Of a stretch of 64,000 nt of DNA, positions 27,001-36,209 are shown piece by piece. Position numbers and translations under genes: made by a program. A model generated the notes under the pieces. The model had not been told where the DNA came from and made no database searches. It saw only the letters and a list, made by a program, of their open reading frames with translations. The stretch is taken from contig NZ_CP053896.1 of NCBI RefSeq assembly GCF_013255915.1, positions 1,736,001 through 1,800,000 of the forward strand, given 5' to 3'. Source of the DNA: Providencia rettgeri. Its GTDB lineage: Bacteria > Pseudomonadota > Gammaproteobacteria > Enterobacterales > Enterobacteriaceae. Each line of letters opens with the position of its first letter. The first letter of the stretch is position 1.

Positions 27001-29085
27001 AAGCCACTCACTGAAGTGCAAATTATTGCGGAGCAAGCCAAACCTGTCACATTAAATAAAGACGGCGAGGGTGAAATTAGCCTCGCTATCCCTGATTTTA
27101 ACGGGGAATTACGTGTGATGGCCCAAGCATGGAATGAAAAAGAGTTCGGCCATGCGGATAGCAAAGTGATTGTGGCGGCACCATTAGTGACACAAATGTC
27201 GATGCCACGTTTTATGGCTGGTGGTGATAAGTCTTACTTTGCGCTTGATTTGACCAATATGACGGATAATACACAAAATGTGACCGTCAATTTCAAGGCA
27301 TCAGGAATGGTGAAACTTGATGGTGTCAGCAGCCGTGAGTTGGAGTTACCAAAAGGCAAACGTACCACGATTAATCTACCTGTCAGAGCAGACTACGGCT
27401 TCGGTGAAGGCGAAGTGTCAATGACCATTAATGGTGTGAAAATTCAAGGCGAAGCCAACAAAGATTACAGTAATAGTTGGAAAGTCGGGGTTCGTCCGGC
27501 ACAACCAGCAGAAACTGTTTCTTTTGCAACTGCTATTGAGCCAGGTACCTCATGGGCGTTGCCGACTAACCAAATTGCCGGGTTACAACCCGATACCCTA
27601 GAAGGGCAAGTGCTATTAACTAGCCGTCCACCGTTAGATATTTCTCGTTATATTAGAGAGCTATTTGCTTACCCATACGGCTGTTTAGAGCAAACTATCA
27701 GTGGGTTATATCCATCATTATTCTCAACTCAAGCTGAGTTAAATAAGATAGGGATTAAAACGCAAACAGATGCAGATCGCCATAAAGCGATTGAAATTGG
27801 TATTCCGCATTTGTTAAGTATGCAACGTAATGATGGCGGTTTCTCGTTATGGGATAGAAACGGCCGCGAAGAGTATTGGTTAACTGCATATGCGGCGGAT
27901 TTCTTGAATAAAGCGAATCAGCGTGGGTTTACGGTTCCCCAAGACGCTATCAGTAACGCGAACACGCGCTTATTGAGCTATTTACAAGATGGTAGCCAAA
28001 TCAATTATCCTTATACGGAAAATCAGGCAGGTGCGCGTTTCGCAACTCAAGCCTACGCTGGCTTAGTGTTGGCGTCACAGCAAAAAGCACCTCTAGGTGC
28101 ATTACGTCAACTTTATAACCAAAGAGATCATGCCGCTAGTGGTTTACCGCTCGTTCAGCTTGGTGTTGCATTGAACTTGATGGGGGATAAATCACGTGGT
28201 GAGAGCGCGGTGATTGACGGACTGAAAAAACAACGTAACCGCTACAGCTATGTAGGGGATTACGGTTCGGTGATCCGTGATGACGCGATGATTGTTGCGC
28301 TATTAAATGAATATAATTTAATGCCAAAATCCCGTGACCAAAAACTACAAACTTTGTCTAATAACTTGACTTCTCAACGTTATTTCTCGACACAAGAGAG
28401 CAATGCGTTGTACTTAGCGGGCCGTTTCTACTTAAATGAAAGTGAAGCTCCATGGAAAGCAACGATTAATGGCCAAGAACCTCCGATGGTTTCAGATAAA
28501 CCCGTGAGTGAGTTCTTGAGTAAAGCACAATTAGAAACAGGTTATAGCATCGAAAACACGGGAACCAATACGCTATACACACGACTAAACGTGGTGGGTT
28601 ATCCACAACATTCGCCGAAACCAAGTTCGAATGTGCTGGGTATCACTCGTAGTTACTATGATATGAAAGGTAACCGCATTTCGTTAGATAGGCTAAGAAG
28701 CGGTGAAATGGTGGTGGTTAAATTGGAAGTTCAAGCATCCCAAAGCGTACCAGATGCGCTAGTGGTTGACTTACTACCAGCGGGCTTAGAACTGGAAAAC
28801 CAAAATTTAGCGAACAGTAGCGCTAATTTGAGTGAGTCTGCGCCGAACCTGCAAGAACTGATTGATGATATGCAGCAATCACAAATTCGCCATATGGAAT
28901 ACCGTGATGACCGTTTTGTGGCTGCCGTTGAAGTTCAGCAGTATCGCCCAACGACATTAGTCTACTTAGCACGTGCAGTGACACCGGGTGTATATAGCAT
29001 TCCAGTACCACAAGTTGAATCAATGTATGTCCCTGATTGGCGCGCGACGGGCTATTCTGATGGCCAATTAGAAATCGTTCGTTAA
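24046..29085 (+). CDS. yfhM: Bacterial alpha-2-macroglobulin lipoprotein YfhM
   Basis: YfhM is a periplasmic protease-trapping lipoprotein thought to protect the cell together with PBP1C. The 1679-residue precursor has a lipoprotein signal ending ALAGC, with lipidated C33 followed by Asp-Asn. MG domains fill most of the length. The bait region and the thioester motif C1213-L-E-Q1216 (PYGCLEQTISG) are intact, so the covalent-trap type is predicted. The C-terminal TED region begins around LLSMQRNDGGFSLW. An unusual tract near residues 700-715 (YYWSWSESGGWSSNYD) is Trp/Ser-rich. It precedes pbpC by 78 bp across a strong hairpin. Confidence 0.97.
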   Translation: MKQQSSWASLAGLKTKKRYLALALASVVALAGCDNTDETTKNEPNVSTTAPENQTKTAPVAEQKKAAPKLSTEEMIKKYAGKDLTILDASELQLDGASAMVVTFSVPLQANQDFGQYINLIDVKAGKLDGAWELSDNQMELRFRHLPPSKELNLTINPGIKAVNERTTTENFEKKLTTAQIIPTVGFASKGSLLPSKVAQGLPVIALNVDKVDVNFFRVDEKQLPQFLAQWQYRSNYEYWYSEEFLDKVELAYTGRFDLNPDKNTRQTILLPLKDVKELQQDGVYLAIMQKAGSYSYQFPATVFTLSDIGVSLHSYQDRVDIFTQSLAKGSAIKGVELRILDEKGQLVTKGTTDGDGHAQLDKLAGGKLLLATHEGQTSMIDLTQPALDLSEFDISGPEGYAKQFFTFGPRDLYRPGELLLVNGLLRDGDGNPVKTQPVKVDVLKTDGQVVRSFVWQPEENQNGLYQYQFEIPKNAETGGWSLRFDLGDGSPLRYYKFNVEDFMPERMALEIEGSDVPRLTTQSVDFDIQGRYLYGAPAADNQLQGQIVLKAAREAVAKLPGFEFGAVNEEGLPRKLDEFDLTLDSNGETVISIPNSNWSSTRSPISAVLQASLLEAGGRPVTRRAEQAIWPAEKLVGIRPLFAKKEIYDYRTDRYVKRHNVDENSLAEFELVMADAAGNKLAAKNLTVRLVYERRDYYWSWSESGGWSSNYDQKDLVMANENIAIAKDGTAKVSFPVDWGAFRLEVVNPENQLVSSVQFWAGYSWQDNTGGSGSVRPDQVKLSLNKPAYLPGEKAKVRIESPKAGKGYILLESSNGPLWWEEIDVPEKGLDVEVPVNKEWARHDLYVSAVVVRPGDDSKEATVKRVVGVLHLPIADENRKIALALSAPDKMRPNQDLTVKIKATAQDGKPLPEKVNVLLSAVDTGVLNITDFKTPDPYDAFFGRKRYSVDQYDVYGHLIEGQGKVANLRFGGDSEDAALERGGMKPLTEVQIIAEQAKPVTLNKDGEGEISLAIPDFNGELRVMAQAWNEKEFGHADSKVIVAAPLVTQMSMPRFMAGGDKSYFALDLTNMTDNTQNVTVNFKASGMVKLDGVSSRELELPKGKRTTINLPVRADYGFGEGEVSMTINGVKIQGEANKDYSNSWKVGVRPAQPAETVSFATAIEPGTSWALPTNQIAGLQPDTLEGQVLLTSRPPLDISRYIRELFAYPYGCLEQTISGLYPSLFSTQAELNKIGIKTQTDADRHKAIEIGIPHLLSMQRNDGGFSLWDRNGREEYWLTAYAADFLNKANQRGFTVPQDAISNANTRLLSYLQDGSQINYPYTENQAGARFATQAYAGLVLASQQKAPLGALRQLYNQRDHAASGLPLVQLGVALNLMGDKSRGESAVIDGLKKQRNRYSYVGDYGSVIRDDAMIVALLNEYNLMPKSRDQKLQTLSNNLTSQRYFSTQESNALYLAGRFYLNESEAPWKATINGQEPPMVSDKPVSEFLSKAQLETGYSIENTGTNTLYTRLNVVGYPQHSPKPSSNVLGITRSYYDMKGNRISLDRLRSGEMVVVKLEVQASQSVPDALVVDLLPAGLELENQNLANSSANLSESAPNLQELIDDMQQSQIRHMEYRDDRFVAAVEVQQYRPTTLVYLARAVTPGVYSIPVPQVESMYVPDWRATGYSDGQLEIVR

Positions 29086-29098
29086 TCACCGCTAAACT

Positions 29099-29144
29099 GA
29101 GCCCTTATATATTGATATATAAAGTATAAGGGCTCTTTTAATTT
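29099..29144 (+). terminator. Hairpin between yfhM and pbpC
   Basis: An 11-bp stem (GAGCCCTTATA / TATAAGGGCTC) is followed by TTTTAATTTATTTT, ending 20 bp before the pbpC ATG. It is a good intrinsic terminator shape; pbpC must rely on read-through or on a promoter not seen here. Confidence 0.8.
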
Positions 29145-29163
29145 ATTTTCGGTACTCCCATCA

Positions 29164-31485
29164 ATGAAAAAATGGTTACGCCGCACAGGCATTGCACTGG
29201 TTCTGTTGGTCATTATTTTGCCACTGGCTTTTCTAGCGGCTGATAAAATATGGCCGTTGCCGATTAAGCAAATTGAAATGGCTCGAACTGTGGTTGCTGC
29301 GGATGGCACACCATTGTGGCGCTTTGCAGACAAAGAAGGTATTTGGCGCTTTCCGGTTACACTCGATGAGGTTTCTCCTGATTTTATTGAAGCGTTATTA
29401 ACGTATGAAGACCGCCATTTTTATCGCCATCCGGGGGTAAACCCGTTTTCGCTAGTTAGGGCCGCGGGGCAGTTTGTGAGTTCAGGGCGTATTGTGTCGG
29501 GCGGTAGTACCATTTCGATGCAAGTTGCACGGTTAATTGATCCCCATGAAAGAACATTGGGCGGTAAGCTGAAACAGCTTTGGCGTACGGCTCAGCTTGA
29601 GTATCACTACTCAAAAGATGAAATTTTAGAAATGTATTTAAACCGCGCTCCGTATGGTGGAACCATTGAAGGTATTGGAGCCGCTAGCTGGGTATATTTG
29701 AATAAGTCACCAGCAAAATTGACGGCGAGTGAAGCGGCTCTCTTTGCTGTTCTACCTCAAGCTCCTAGCCGTTTAAGGCCAGACCGTTATCCACAAAGGG
29801 CACAAGCCGCTCGTGATAAGGTGTTAGACAGGTTAGAGGAATACCAAGTTTGGAGCCCTGAAAAAGTTGCCGATATTAAACAAGAACAAATTTGGCTAGC
29901 ACCGCGGAAGAATCCGCATTCTGCTCCTTTGCTTGCAAGGCGTGTGACTAAAAATACGCAAGACCCCATCATTGAAACCACTATCGACGCCAGTTTGCAA
30001 AGGCAACTGGAAGACATGGCAATGAATTGGAAAAACCAACTACCAAAACAAACTTCACTGGGGATTTTGGTGGTTGATCATACGGATATGGCAGTAAAAG
30101 CTTATATTGGCTCAATTGATTTCCAAGATGATAGCCGTTTTGGTCATGTGGACATGATTAGCGCTTGGCGCTCTCCAGGCTCAACGTTAAAACCTTTTTT
30201 ATATGCATTAGCGATGGATGACGGGCTCATCCATGCGGAGTCATTATTACAAGATGTACCGAGGCGCTTTAATGATTACCGTCCGGGGAACTTTGACAGT
30301 GGTTTTAATGGGCCAGTGAGTGTTAGTGATGCACTCGTTCGTTCATTAAATTTACCCGTAGTTCAGTTATTAGATGTGTATGGTAGTAAACGATTTACGG
30401 CTCAACTGCGTAATGTTGGGACTGAGCTGCGCTTTCCGTTAGGGAGTGAACCAAACTTGTCGCTGATTTTAGGCGGCACAGCCACACGGATGGAAGATTT
30501 GGTTTCCGCTTACAGCGCATTTGCGAGAAAAGGTTATGTGTCGCCGCTACGTTTTAAACCAACCGATAAAATTCGCGATAGAGCGCTGATGTCACCGGGA
30601 GCCGCATGGATAGTGCGCCGTATTATGGGCGGGGAAGCACGCCCTGTTCCTGAGGCTAATTTATCAGGGCAACTTAATTTAGCATGGAAAACGGGAACCA
30701 GTTATGGTTATCGAGATGCGTGGGCGATTGGTGTTAATCCGCGTTATACCATCGGCGTTTGGGTCGGACGACCGGATGCAACGCCTGTTGCAGGGCAGCT
30801 AGGCTTTGCCACTGCTATCCCGATTATGAATCAAATCAATGGAATGTTACTGAGCAAAATTTACCTATCTCATGAACCGTTACCGAAAGATGTGAAGCCT
30901 GCCAGTGTTAGCCAAGCAGTGATTTGCTGGCCGGGAGGAACGGCATTACTGAAAGATGATAATAATTGCCGCCAAAGGCGCCTAAGTTGGATCTTGGATA
31001 ATACGATCCCACCCACTTTAATGGCACGAGACCAAGAGTCACTCTTAGGGTTAAGACAAAAAATCTGGGTAAATAACAAAGGGCTACAAGTGGCGGCAGA
31101 TTGCCCGAATGCACAGGAAAAAGAGGTACATTTATGGCCGATTACGGTGGAGTCATGGTTACCGAGTAGTGAAAAACGGGAAAATCGATTACCTAAAGCA
31201 GATTTAGCTTGCCCTCCATTGAAGTTAGAAACGCCGCCATTATTGATTTCCGGTATACGTGATGGTGAAGTATTACAGCGCTTGCCAGGAAAAACCAGTT
31301 TAGATTTGCGTTTAGTCACACAGGGTGGGCAGGGGCAGAAATGGTGGTTCTTAAATGGAGAACAGGTGAACACAACAGAGCAAAATGGTTCTATTTTGCT
31401 GACACTCGATAAAAGTGGAAACTACCAAATTTCGGTATTGGATTTAAGCGGCCAAGTGACGGCAATGAGTTTTAGAGTGAAGTAA
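29164..31485 (+). CDS. pbpC: Penicillin-binding protein 1C
   Basis: PBP1C is a bifunctional class A peptidoglycan synthase, known mainly as a glycosyltransferase. The 773-residue protein has one N-terminal membrane anchor (about 9-27). The GT51 domain has catalytic E82 in TYEDRHFYRHPG and the motif GGSTISMQVARL. The transpeptidase domain has S340-TLK-343, S394-LN and K509-TG. A C-terminal BiPBP_C domain is unique to this subtype (KWWFLNGEQV). All catalytic residues are present. Genomic pairing with yfhM is a conserved feature of the alpha-2-macroglobulin system. Confidence 0.97.
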   Translation: MKKWLRRTGIALVLLVIILPLAFLAADKIWPLPIKQIEMARTVVAADGTPLWRFADKEGIWRFPVTLDEVSPDFIEALLTYEDRHFYRHPGVNPFSLVRAAGQFVSSGRIVSGGSTISMQVARLIDPHERTLGGKLKQLWRTAQLEYHYSKDEILEMYLNRAPYGGTIEGIGAASWVYLNKSPAKLTASEAALFAVLPQAPSRLRPDRYPQRAQAARDKVLDRLEEYQVWSPEKVADIKQEQIWLAPRKNPHSAPLLARRVTKNTQDPIIETTIDASLQRQLEDMAMNWKNQLPKQTSLGILVVDHTDMAVKAYIGSIDFQDDSRFGHVDMISAWRSPGSTLKPFLYALAMDDGLIHAESLLQDVPRRFNDYRPGNFDSGFNGPVSVSDALVRSLNLPVVQLLDVYGSKRFTAQLRNVGTELRFPLGSEPNLSLILGGTATRMEDLVSAYSAFARKGYVSPLRFKPTDKIRDRALMSPGAAWIVRRIMGGEARPVPEANLSGQLNLAWKTGTSYGYRDAWAIGVNPRYTIGVWVGRPDATPVAGQLGFATAIPIMNQINGMLLSKIYLSHEPLPKDVKPASVSQAVICWPGGTALLKDDNNCRQRRLSWILDNTIPPTLMARDQESLLGLRQKIWVNNKGLQVAADCPNAQEKEVHLWPITVESWLPSSEKRENRLPKADLACPPLKLETPPLLISGIRDGEVLQRLPGKTSLDLRLVTQGGQGQKWWFLNGEQVNTTEQNGSILLTLDKSGNYQISVLDLSGQVTAMSFRVK

Positions 31486-31762
31486 TAGATGAAAAACGTG
31501 ACTTACCCGAAAAAATAGTGTTTTTTGCTATAAAAAGTTTAACAAAATGTTGTTGTGACTGTAGGAAATTGTAATCAGAGCCCCTATAATCATCGCCTTA
31601 TTTTTCTTTTTCCTAGACATGGTTGCTTTTGAAGTTTAAAAGCCTAACAATAGAATTAGAAATAATATAAAAAACTACAACATGCCTATTTTAAGTTCTT
31701 GCATCCTAAGTTACAGGGAAGAATAAAGAATAAAGGCCTAATGAATCGCTAAGAGGTTATTT
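31486..31762 (+). promoter_or_regulatory. ndk upstream region
   Basis: The interval holds a perfect TATAAT (in CCCCTATAATCATCGCC, near 31583-31599) with a GC-rich discriminator-like sequence after it, so an ndk promoter about 170 bp upstream is plausible. No good -35 at 17 bp was found. No terminator for pbpC was seen. Confidence 0.35.
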
Positions 31763-32188
31763 ATGACTGTTCAACGTACATTTTCTATTATTAAACCAAA
31801 CGCTGTGAAGAAAAACGTTATTGGTGCAATCTACAACCGTTTTGAAAGCGCGGGTTTCACAATCATCGCCGCTAAAATGATGCATTTAACTCGTGAGCAA
31901 GCTGAAGGCTTCTACGCTGAACACAAAGGCCGTCCTTTCTTTGAAGGTCTGGTTGAATTCATGACTTCAGGCCCTATCATGCTGCAAGTGTTAGAAGGTG
32001 AAAATGCAATCCAACGTCATCGTGACCTGATGGGCGCAACTAACCCAGATAACGCGTTAGCAGGTACTTTACGTGCAGACTACGCAGACAGCTTCACTGA
32101 AAACGCAACTCACGGTTCAGACTCTGAAGAATCTGCTGCTCGTGAAATCGCGTATTTCTTCACTGCTGATGAAATCTGCCCACGCTAA
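31763..32188 (+). CDS. ndk: Nucleoside diphosphate kinase
   Basis: Ndk exchanges the terminal phosphate between nucleoside di- and triphosphates through a phosphohistidine. The 141-residue protein is full length. The phosphorylated residue is H117 in the signature NATHGSDS; nucleotide-binding residues lie in [12 protein letters not shown]. The coding sequence uses highly biased, common codons, as expected for an abundant protein. AAGAGG ribosome site. Followed by a terminator and rlmN. Confidence 0.98.
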   Translation: MTVQRTFSIIKPNAVKKNVIGAIYNRFESAGFTIIAAKMMHLTREQAEGFYAEHKGRPFFEGLVEFMTSGPIMLQVLEGENAIQRHRDLMGATNPDNALAGTLRADYADSFTENATHGSDSEESAAREIAYFFTADEICPR

Positions 32189-32241
32189 GACTTCTTTAAC
32201 TAATGCATTAGCATTATTGTTATAAAGTTTGTACAATGCGA

Positions 32242-32276
32242 CGCCCTGCTATGATTAGCGGGGCGATTATATTTTT
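32242..32276 (+). terminator. Terminator after ndk
   Basis: A 10-bp stem (CGCCCTGCTA / TAGCGGGGCG, one G-T pair) with a TGAT loop is followed by ATTATATTTTT, about 54 bp after the ndk stop. Confidence 0.8.
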
Positions 32277-32349
32277 AAGACTGCAAAAATTACGTCGTGC
32301 TATACTCATTACTAGCACTGCCGAAAGTGTAACAACGAGGCAATACACC

Positions 32350-33531
32350 ATGTCTGATATGACGACAGATGCACAATGTGCAACTTCTTCTGCTATTTCT
32401 GTCACGCCAGAAAAAACGAATCAAAAAACCAATTTACTTGATTTAAACCGCAAGCAAATGCGTGAGTTCTTTGCCCAAATGGGTGAAAAACCGTTCCGCG
32501 CGGATCAGGTCATGAAATGGATCTATCATTATTGCTATGATGATTTTGACCAAATGACCGATATTAATAAAGTTCTTAGAGCAAAACTAAAAGAAGTCGC
32601 GGAAATCCGTGCACCGGAAGTCGCTGACGAACAGCGCTCATCAGATGGTACCATTAAGTGGGCTATCAAAGTGGGTGACCAACTGGTTGAAACTGTATAT
32701 ATCCCAGAAGCAGATCGTGCAACATTGTGTGTCTCTTCACAGGTTGGTTGTGCGCTGGAGTGTAAATTCTGTTCCACGGCGCAACAAGGCTTCAACCGTA
32801 ACTTACGTGTTTCGGAAATCATTGGTCAGGTTTGGCGAGCTGCAAAAATTATTGGTTCACTGAAATCCAGTGGACGCCGTCCAATTACCAACGTTGTAAT
32901 GATGGGAATGGGTGAACCATTACTGAATTTGAATAATGTCGTCCCTGCGATGGAAATTATGTTAGATGACTTCGGTTTTGGTTTATCTAAGCGCCGTGTC
33001 ACGATTTCCACTTCCGGTGTTGTACCTGCACTGGACAAATTAGGGGATATGATTGATGTCGCGTTAGCGATTTCATTGCATGCGCCAACAGATGATATCC
33101 GCGATGATATCGTTCCAATTAATAAAAAATACAATATTGAAACCTTTCTCAACAGTGTGAATCGTTATTTAACGAAATCGAATGCCAATGCAGGACGAGT
33201 AACCGTTGAGTATGTGATGTTAGATCACGTGAACGATAGTGTTGAACAAGCTCATCAATTAGCGGAATGTTTAAAAAATACACCGAGCAAAATCAACTTA
33301 ATTCCATGGAACCCGTTCCCTGGAGCGCCATACGGTAGAAGTTCGAATAGTCGTATTGACCGCTTTTGTAAAGTATTGATGGGATATGGTTTTACTACGA
33401 TAGTACGCAAAACACGCGGTGATGATATAGATGCAGCTTGTGGGCAACTTGCTGGCGATGTGATCGACAGAACAAAACGAACGTTGAAAAAACGCTTAGC
33501 AGGGGAACCTATCAAGGTAAAAACAGTCTGA
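32350..33531 (+). CDS. rlmN: Dual-specificity RNA methyltransferase RlmN
   Basis: RlmN is the radical-SAM enzyme that makes m2A2503 in 23S rRNA and m2A37 in a set of tRNAs. The 393-residue protein has the CX3CX2C cluster motif C134-C138-C141 ([16 protein letters not shown]). The C-terminal mechanistic Cys at about 364 lies in [13 protein letters not shown]. Substrate and SAM residues are in [13 protein letters not shown] and [17 protein letters not shown]. The start at 32350 is supported by a GAGG site. Upstream in-frame codons overlap the ndk terminator and are rejected. It begins the rlmN-rodZ-ispG-hisS run. Confidence 0.97.
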   Translation: MSDMTTDAQCATSSAISVTPEKTNQKTNLLDLNRKQMREFFAQMGEKPFRADQVMKWIYHYCYDDFDQMTDINKVLRAKLKEVAEIRAPEVADEQRSSDGTIKWAIKVGDQLVETVYIPEADRATLCVSSQVGCALECKFCSTAQQGFNRNLRVSEIIGQVWRAAKIIGSLKSSGRRPITNVVMMGMGEPLLNLNNVVPAMEIMLDDFGFGLSKRRVTISTSGVVPALDKLGDMIDVALAISLHAPTDDIRDDIVPINKKYNIETFLNSVNRYLTKSNANAGRVTVEYVMLDHVNDSVEQAHQLAECLKNTPSKINLIPWNPFPGAPYGRSSNSRIDRFCKVLMGYGFTTIVRKTRGDDIDAACGQLAGDVIDRTKRTLKKRLAGEPIKVKTV

Positions 33532-33571
33532 TTTATAAATATGTTTGAATCAGTGAATTAAGTTATGGTTT

Positions 33572-33603
33572 AGGGCGTTTTAGAGTTAGGCAAAACGCCT
33601 TTG
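33572..33603 (+). terminator. Terminator after rlmN
   Basis: An 8-bp stem GGCGTTTT / AAAACGCC, extendable by weak pairs, is followed by TTTGTT. The short U-run makes it moderate. Confidence 0.65.
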
Positions 33604-33733
33604 TTCACCTACAATAGTAGAAGCAATAAGAAAAATTTAATTGTTGTTTCAACATGATGATAAATTATTGACGAGTAAAGCTGCTCAATGCTTGCTTTAT
33701 ATATTTTTAACTTGGAAATAGTGTTGCCAGCAA

Positions 33734-34678
33734 ATGACTATCGAAAATAATACCGAACAGACTACGACGACAGTAGGACAATTATTGACGCAAGCACGTG
33801 AGCGCATGGGGCTAACCCAAGATGTTGTTGCAGAACGATTATGCCTTAAAATCAGTACGGTAAAAGAGATAGAACAAGATATTGCTCCCGCTGGTGTAGA
33901 ACCGACGTTTTTACGTGGTTATATTCGCCTTTATGCACGCATGGTAGGTATACCAGAAAGCGAATTAAAAACGTATATGAAAACGGAAGAGCCCGTCACA
34001 TTAGCCAAAGTTTCTCCTATGCAAAGCTATTCTTTAGGGAAAAAGCGTAAAAAGCGCGAAGGTTGGTTAATGAAACTGACTTGGTTGATTGTGATCGTCC
34101 TCATTGCAATGGTTGGTGTATGGTGGTGGCAAGATCATAACGCACAAAAAGATGAATTAGTTTCAATGGCAAATCAAAATGATTTGATTTTGTCTCAGCA
34201 AGATAACAGCACAACCCCCGTTGAATTGCCGGCTTCAACAGAGATAGTCTCAACGGATACAGCGCCTGTTACACAGGAAAATACACTTGAATTACAAGGC
34301 CAAGAGCCTGTATTAACGGCTGACTCTGTTACAGAGCCAGTTAGAACGATTCCATTACCGAATGCACCACAATCTTCAGTTGCATTAGATAGAACACAAA
34401 ATACAGAAACGACTGAACCTGTTGCAGTGAGTAGCCAAGCTCTGGTCTTGAATTTTACTGGGCAGTGTTGGTTAGAAATTCGTGATGCGAATAATAAAAT
34501 TTTATTCAGTGGTACCAAAAATAATGGGGATAAGCTGGAACTTGATGGTCCGCAACCTTATCGTCTGAACATTGGTGCGCCGGCGAATGTGACGGTACAG
34601 TTCCAAGGTAACGCTGTTGATTTAAGCCGTTTTATTAAAGCGAAACGTCCAGCAAAATTGAAGTTACCTGAAGCCTAA
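33734..34678 (+). CDS. rodZ: Cytoskeletal/cell-shape protein RodZ
   Basis: RodZ is a bitopic inner-membrane protein that links MreB filaments to the elongasome. The 314-residue protein has an N-terminal cytoplasmic HTH-type MreB-binding domain (LLTQARERMGLTQDVVAERL, to about residue 90). A basic juxtamembrane patch (GKKRKKREG) precedes one TM helix at about 114-134 (LTWLIVIVLIAMVGVWWW). A Thr/Gln/Pro-rich periplasmic linker leads to a C-terminal beta domain (LVLNFTGQCWLEIRDANNKI). Domain order is the standard one. It is followed by a long hairpin and then ispG. Confidence 0.95.
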   Translation: MTIENNTEQTTTTVGQLLTQARERMGLTQDVVAERLCLKISTVKEIEQDIAPAGVEPTFLRGYIRLYARMVGIPESELKTYMKTEEPVTLAKVSPMQSYSLGKKRKKREGWLMKLTWLIVIVLIAMVGVWWWQDHNAQKDELVSMANQNDLILSQQDNSTTPVELPASTEIVSTDTAPVTQENTLELQGQEPVLTADSVTEPVRTIPLPNAPQSSVALDRTQNTETTEPVAVSSQALVLNFTGQCWLEIRDANNKILFSGTKNNGDKLELDGPQPYRLNIGAPANVTVQFQGNAVDLSRFIKAKRPAKLKLPEA

Positions 34679-34693
34679 AAACAAATAGGCAAA

Positions 34694-34752
34694 AAGAAGC
34701 AAACTATATCCGAAAACATCTTTTTTGATAGGCTATGGTTTGCTTTCTTGTG
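34694..34752 (+). terminator. Long hairpin after rodZ
   Basis: AAGAAGCAAACTATA pairs with TATGGTTTGCTTTCTT (a few wobbles) across a roughly 20-nt AT loop, ending in TTTCTTGT. It is either an imperfect terminator or an mRNA 3' structure. Confidence 0.5.
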
Positions 34753-34788
34753 TATAGTTGAGCGTATAAAAATAATCAGTTAAAACTA

Positions 34789-34842
34789 TACCACGGTAAC
34801 AAAGAGTACTATAGGCACAAAAAGTACCACGGTAACAAAGAG
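34789..34842 (+). repeat. Three head-to-tail 18-bp units in the ispG leader
   Basis: Units at 34789-34806 and 34825-34842 are identical (TACCACGGTAACAAAGAG). The one between them (TACTATAGGCACAAAAAG) matches at 12 of 18 positions. They end 29 bp before the ispG ATG and so lie in its promoter or 5' untranslated region. Function unknown. Confidence 0.75.
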
Positions 34843-34871
34843 CACATGGACGTTCGGAGAATTAAACCAAA

Positions 34872-35990
34872 ATGCATAATGAATCACCGATAAAAAGACG
34901 TAAATCCACCCGTATTAATGTAGGTAGCGTACCTGTAGGCGATGGTGCTCCTATCGCTGTCCAGTCAATGACCAATACTCGTACAACTGATGTCGAAGCC
35001 ACAGTTCGCCAAATAAAATCCCTTGAGCGCGTGGGTGTTGATATCGTGCGTGTTTCTGTTCCTACCATGGATGCTGCTGAAGCATTTAAATTGATTAAAC
35101 AGCAAGTTAGCGTTCCACTGGTGGCTGATATCCATTTTGACTATCGTATTGCATTAAAAGTTGCTGAGTACGGTGTTGATTGCTTGCGTATTAACCCAGG
35201 TAATATTGGTAGTGAAGAAAGAATTCGCCAAGTTGTTGATTGCGCACGCCATTACAATATTCCTATTCGTATTGGGGTCAATGGCGGTTCCCTTGAAAAA
35301 GACATTCAAGAGAAGTACGGAGAACCAACACCTGAAGCCTTAGTTGAGTCGGCAATGCGCCATGTGGACATCTTAGATAGGCTGAATTTCGACCAATTCA
35401 AAGTCAGTGTAAAAGCTTCTGATGTATTTTTAGCTGTCGGCTCTTACCGTTTATTAGCAAATAAAATTGATCAACCTCTGCATTTAGGTATTACAGAGGC
35501 GGGTGGCGCACGTGCAGGCTCCGTAAAATCGGCGATTGGCTTAGGAATGTTACTGTCTGAAGGCATCGGTGATACTCTGCGTATTTCTTTGGCTGCAGAC
35601 CCTGTTGAAGAAGTTAAAGTCGGTTTTGATATTTTAAAATCACTGCGTATTCGTTCGCGTGGCATTAATTTTATTGCTTGTCCAACCTGCTCACGGCAAG
35701 AATTTGATGTGATAGGCACGGTGAATGAGTTAGAACAGCGCTTAGAAGATATCATTACGCCAATGGATGTGTCGATTATTGGTTGTGTGGTCAACGGCCC
35801 CGGTGAAGCGGAAGTTTCTACGCTAGGTGTTGCAGGCGCAAAAACCAAGAGTGGTTTCTATGAAGACGGTAAACGTCAAAAAGAGCGCTTTGATAATGAC
35901 AACATCATCGACCAATTAGAGGCTAAAATTCGAGCAAAAGCAGCGATGATGGATGAAAGCAAGCGGATTGAAGTCAACTTAAAAGATTAA
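34872..35990 (+). CDS. ispG: 4-hydroxy-3-methylbut-2-en-1-yl diphosphate synthase IspG
   Basis: IspG (GcpE) is the [4Fe-4S] enzyme that converts MEcPP to HMBPP in the non-mevalonate isoprenoid pathway. The 372-residue protein has the TIM-barrel domain ([29 protein letters not shown]). Cluster ligands are C270, C273, C305 and E312 ([26 protein letters not shown]). The ribosome site is CGGAG. It depends on the Isc system encoded 20 kb upstream. The leader carries an unusual triple 18-bp repeat. Confidence 0.98.
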   Translation: MHNESPIKRRKSTRINVGSVPVGDGAPIAVQSMTNTRTTDVEATVRQIKSLERVGVDIVRVSVPTMDAAEAFKLIKQQVSVPLVADIHFDYRIALKVAEYGVDCLRINPGNIGSEERIRQVVDCARHYNIPIRIGVNGGSLEKDIQEKYGEPTPEALVESAMRHVDILDRLNFDQFKVSVKASDVFLAVGSYRLLANKIDQPLHLGITEAGGARAGSVKSAIGLGMLLSEGIGDTLRISLAADPVEEVKVGFDILKSLRIRSRGINFIACPTCSRQEFDVIGTVNELEQRLEDIITPMDVSIIGCVVNGPGEAEVSTLGVAGAKTKSGFYEDGKRQKERFDNDNIIDQLEAKIRAKAAMMDESKRIEVNLKD

Positions 35991-36006
35991 TTTTGTGTAT
36001 TCTAAT

Positions 36007-36040
36007 GCCAAGCGACTCATAGAGTCGTTTGGCGTATTTA
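36007..36040 (+). terminator. Hairpin after ispG
   Basis: A 12-bp stem (GCCAAGCGACTC / GAGTCGTTTGGC with one G-T pair) has a 3-nt loop but only GTATTTAG after it. The stem is strong, the U-tract weak. Confidence 0.55.
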
Positions 36041-36209
36041 GAACAAACACTATATCAATTATCCGCATTTTTTTCTAAAATCGGTCGCTCACCGTACAAA
36101 TTAACAGATAAATCCCGATTAGTATCAGTAATTGGTGTTTGTTGATTGAACCAGATGATATTTCGCTCTTATAATCAAACTAATGTAATTCTGAAAATAG
36201 AGAAATAAA

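Noticed and set aside
24046-29085. Very long gene as a possible adhesin or toxin
   Set aside because: The lipobox, MG-domain sequence, CLEQ thioester and the neighbouring pbpC identify it as bacterial alpha-2-macroglobulin.
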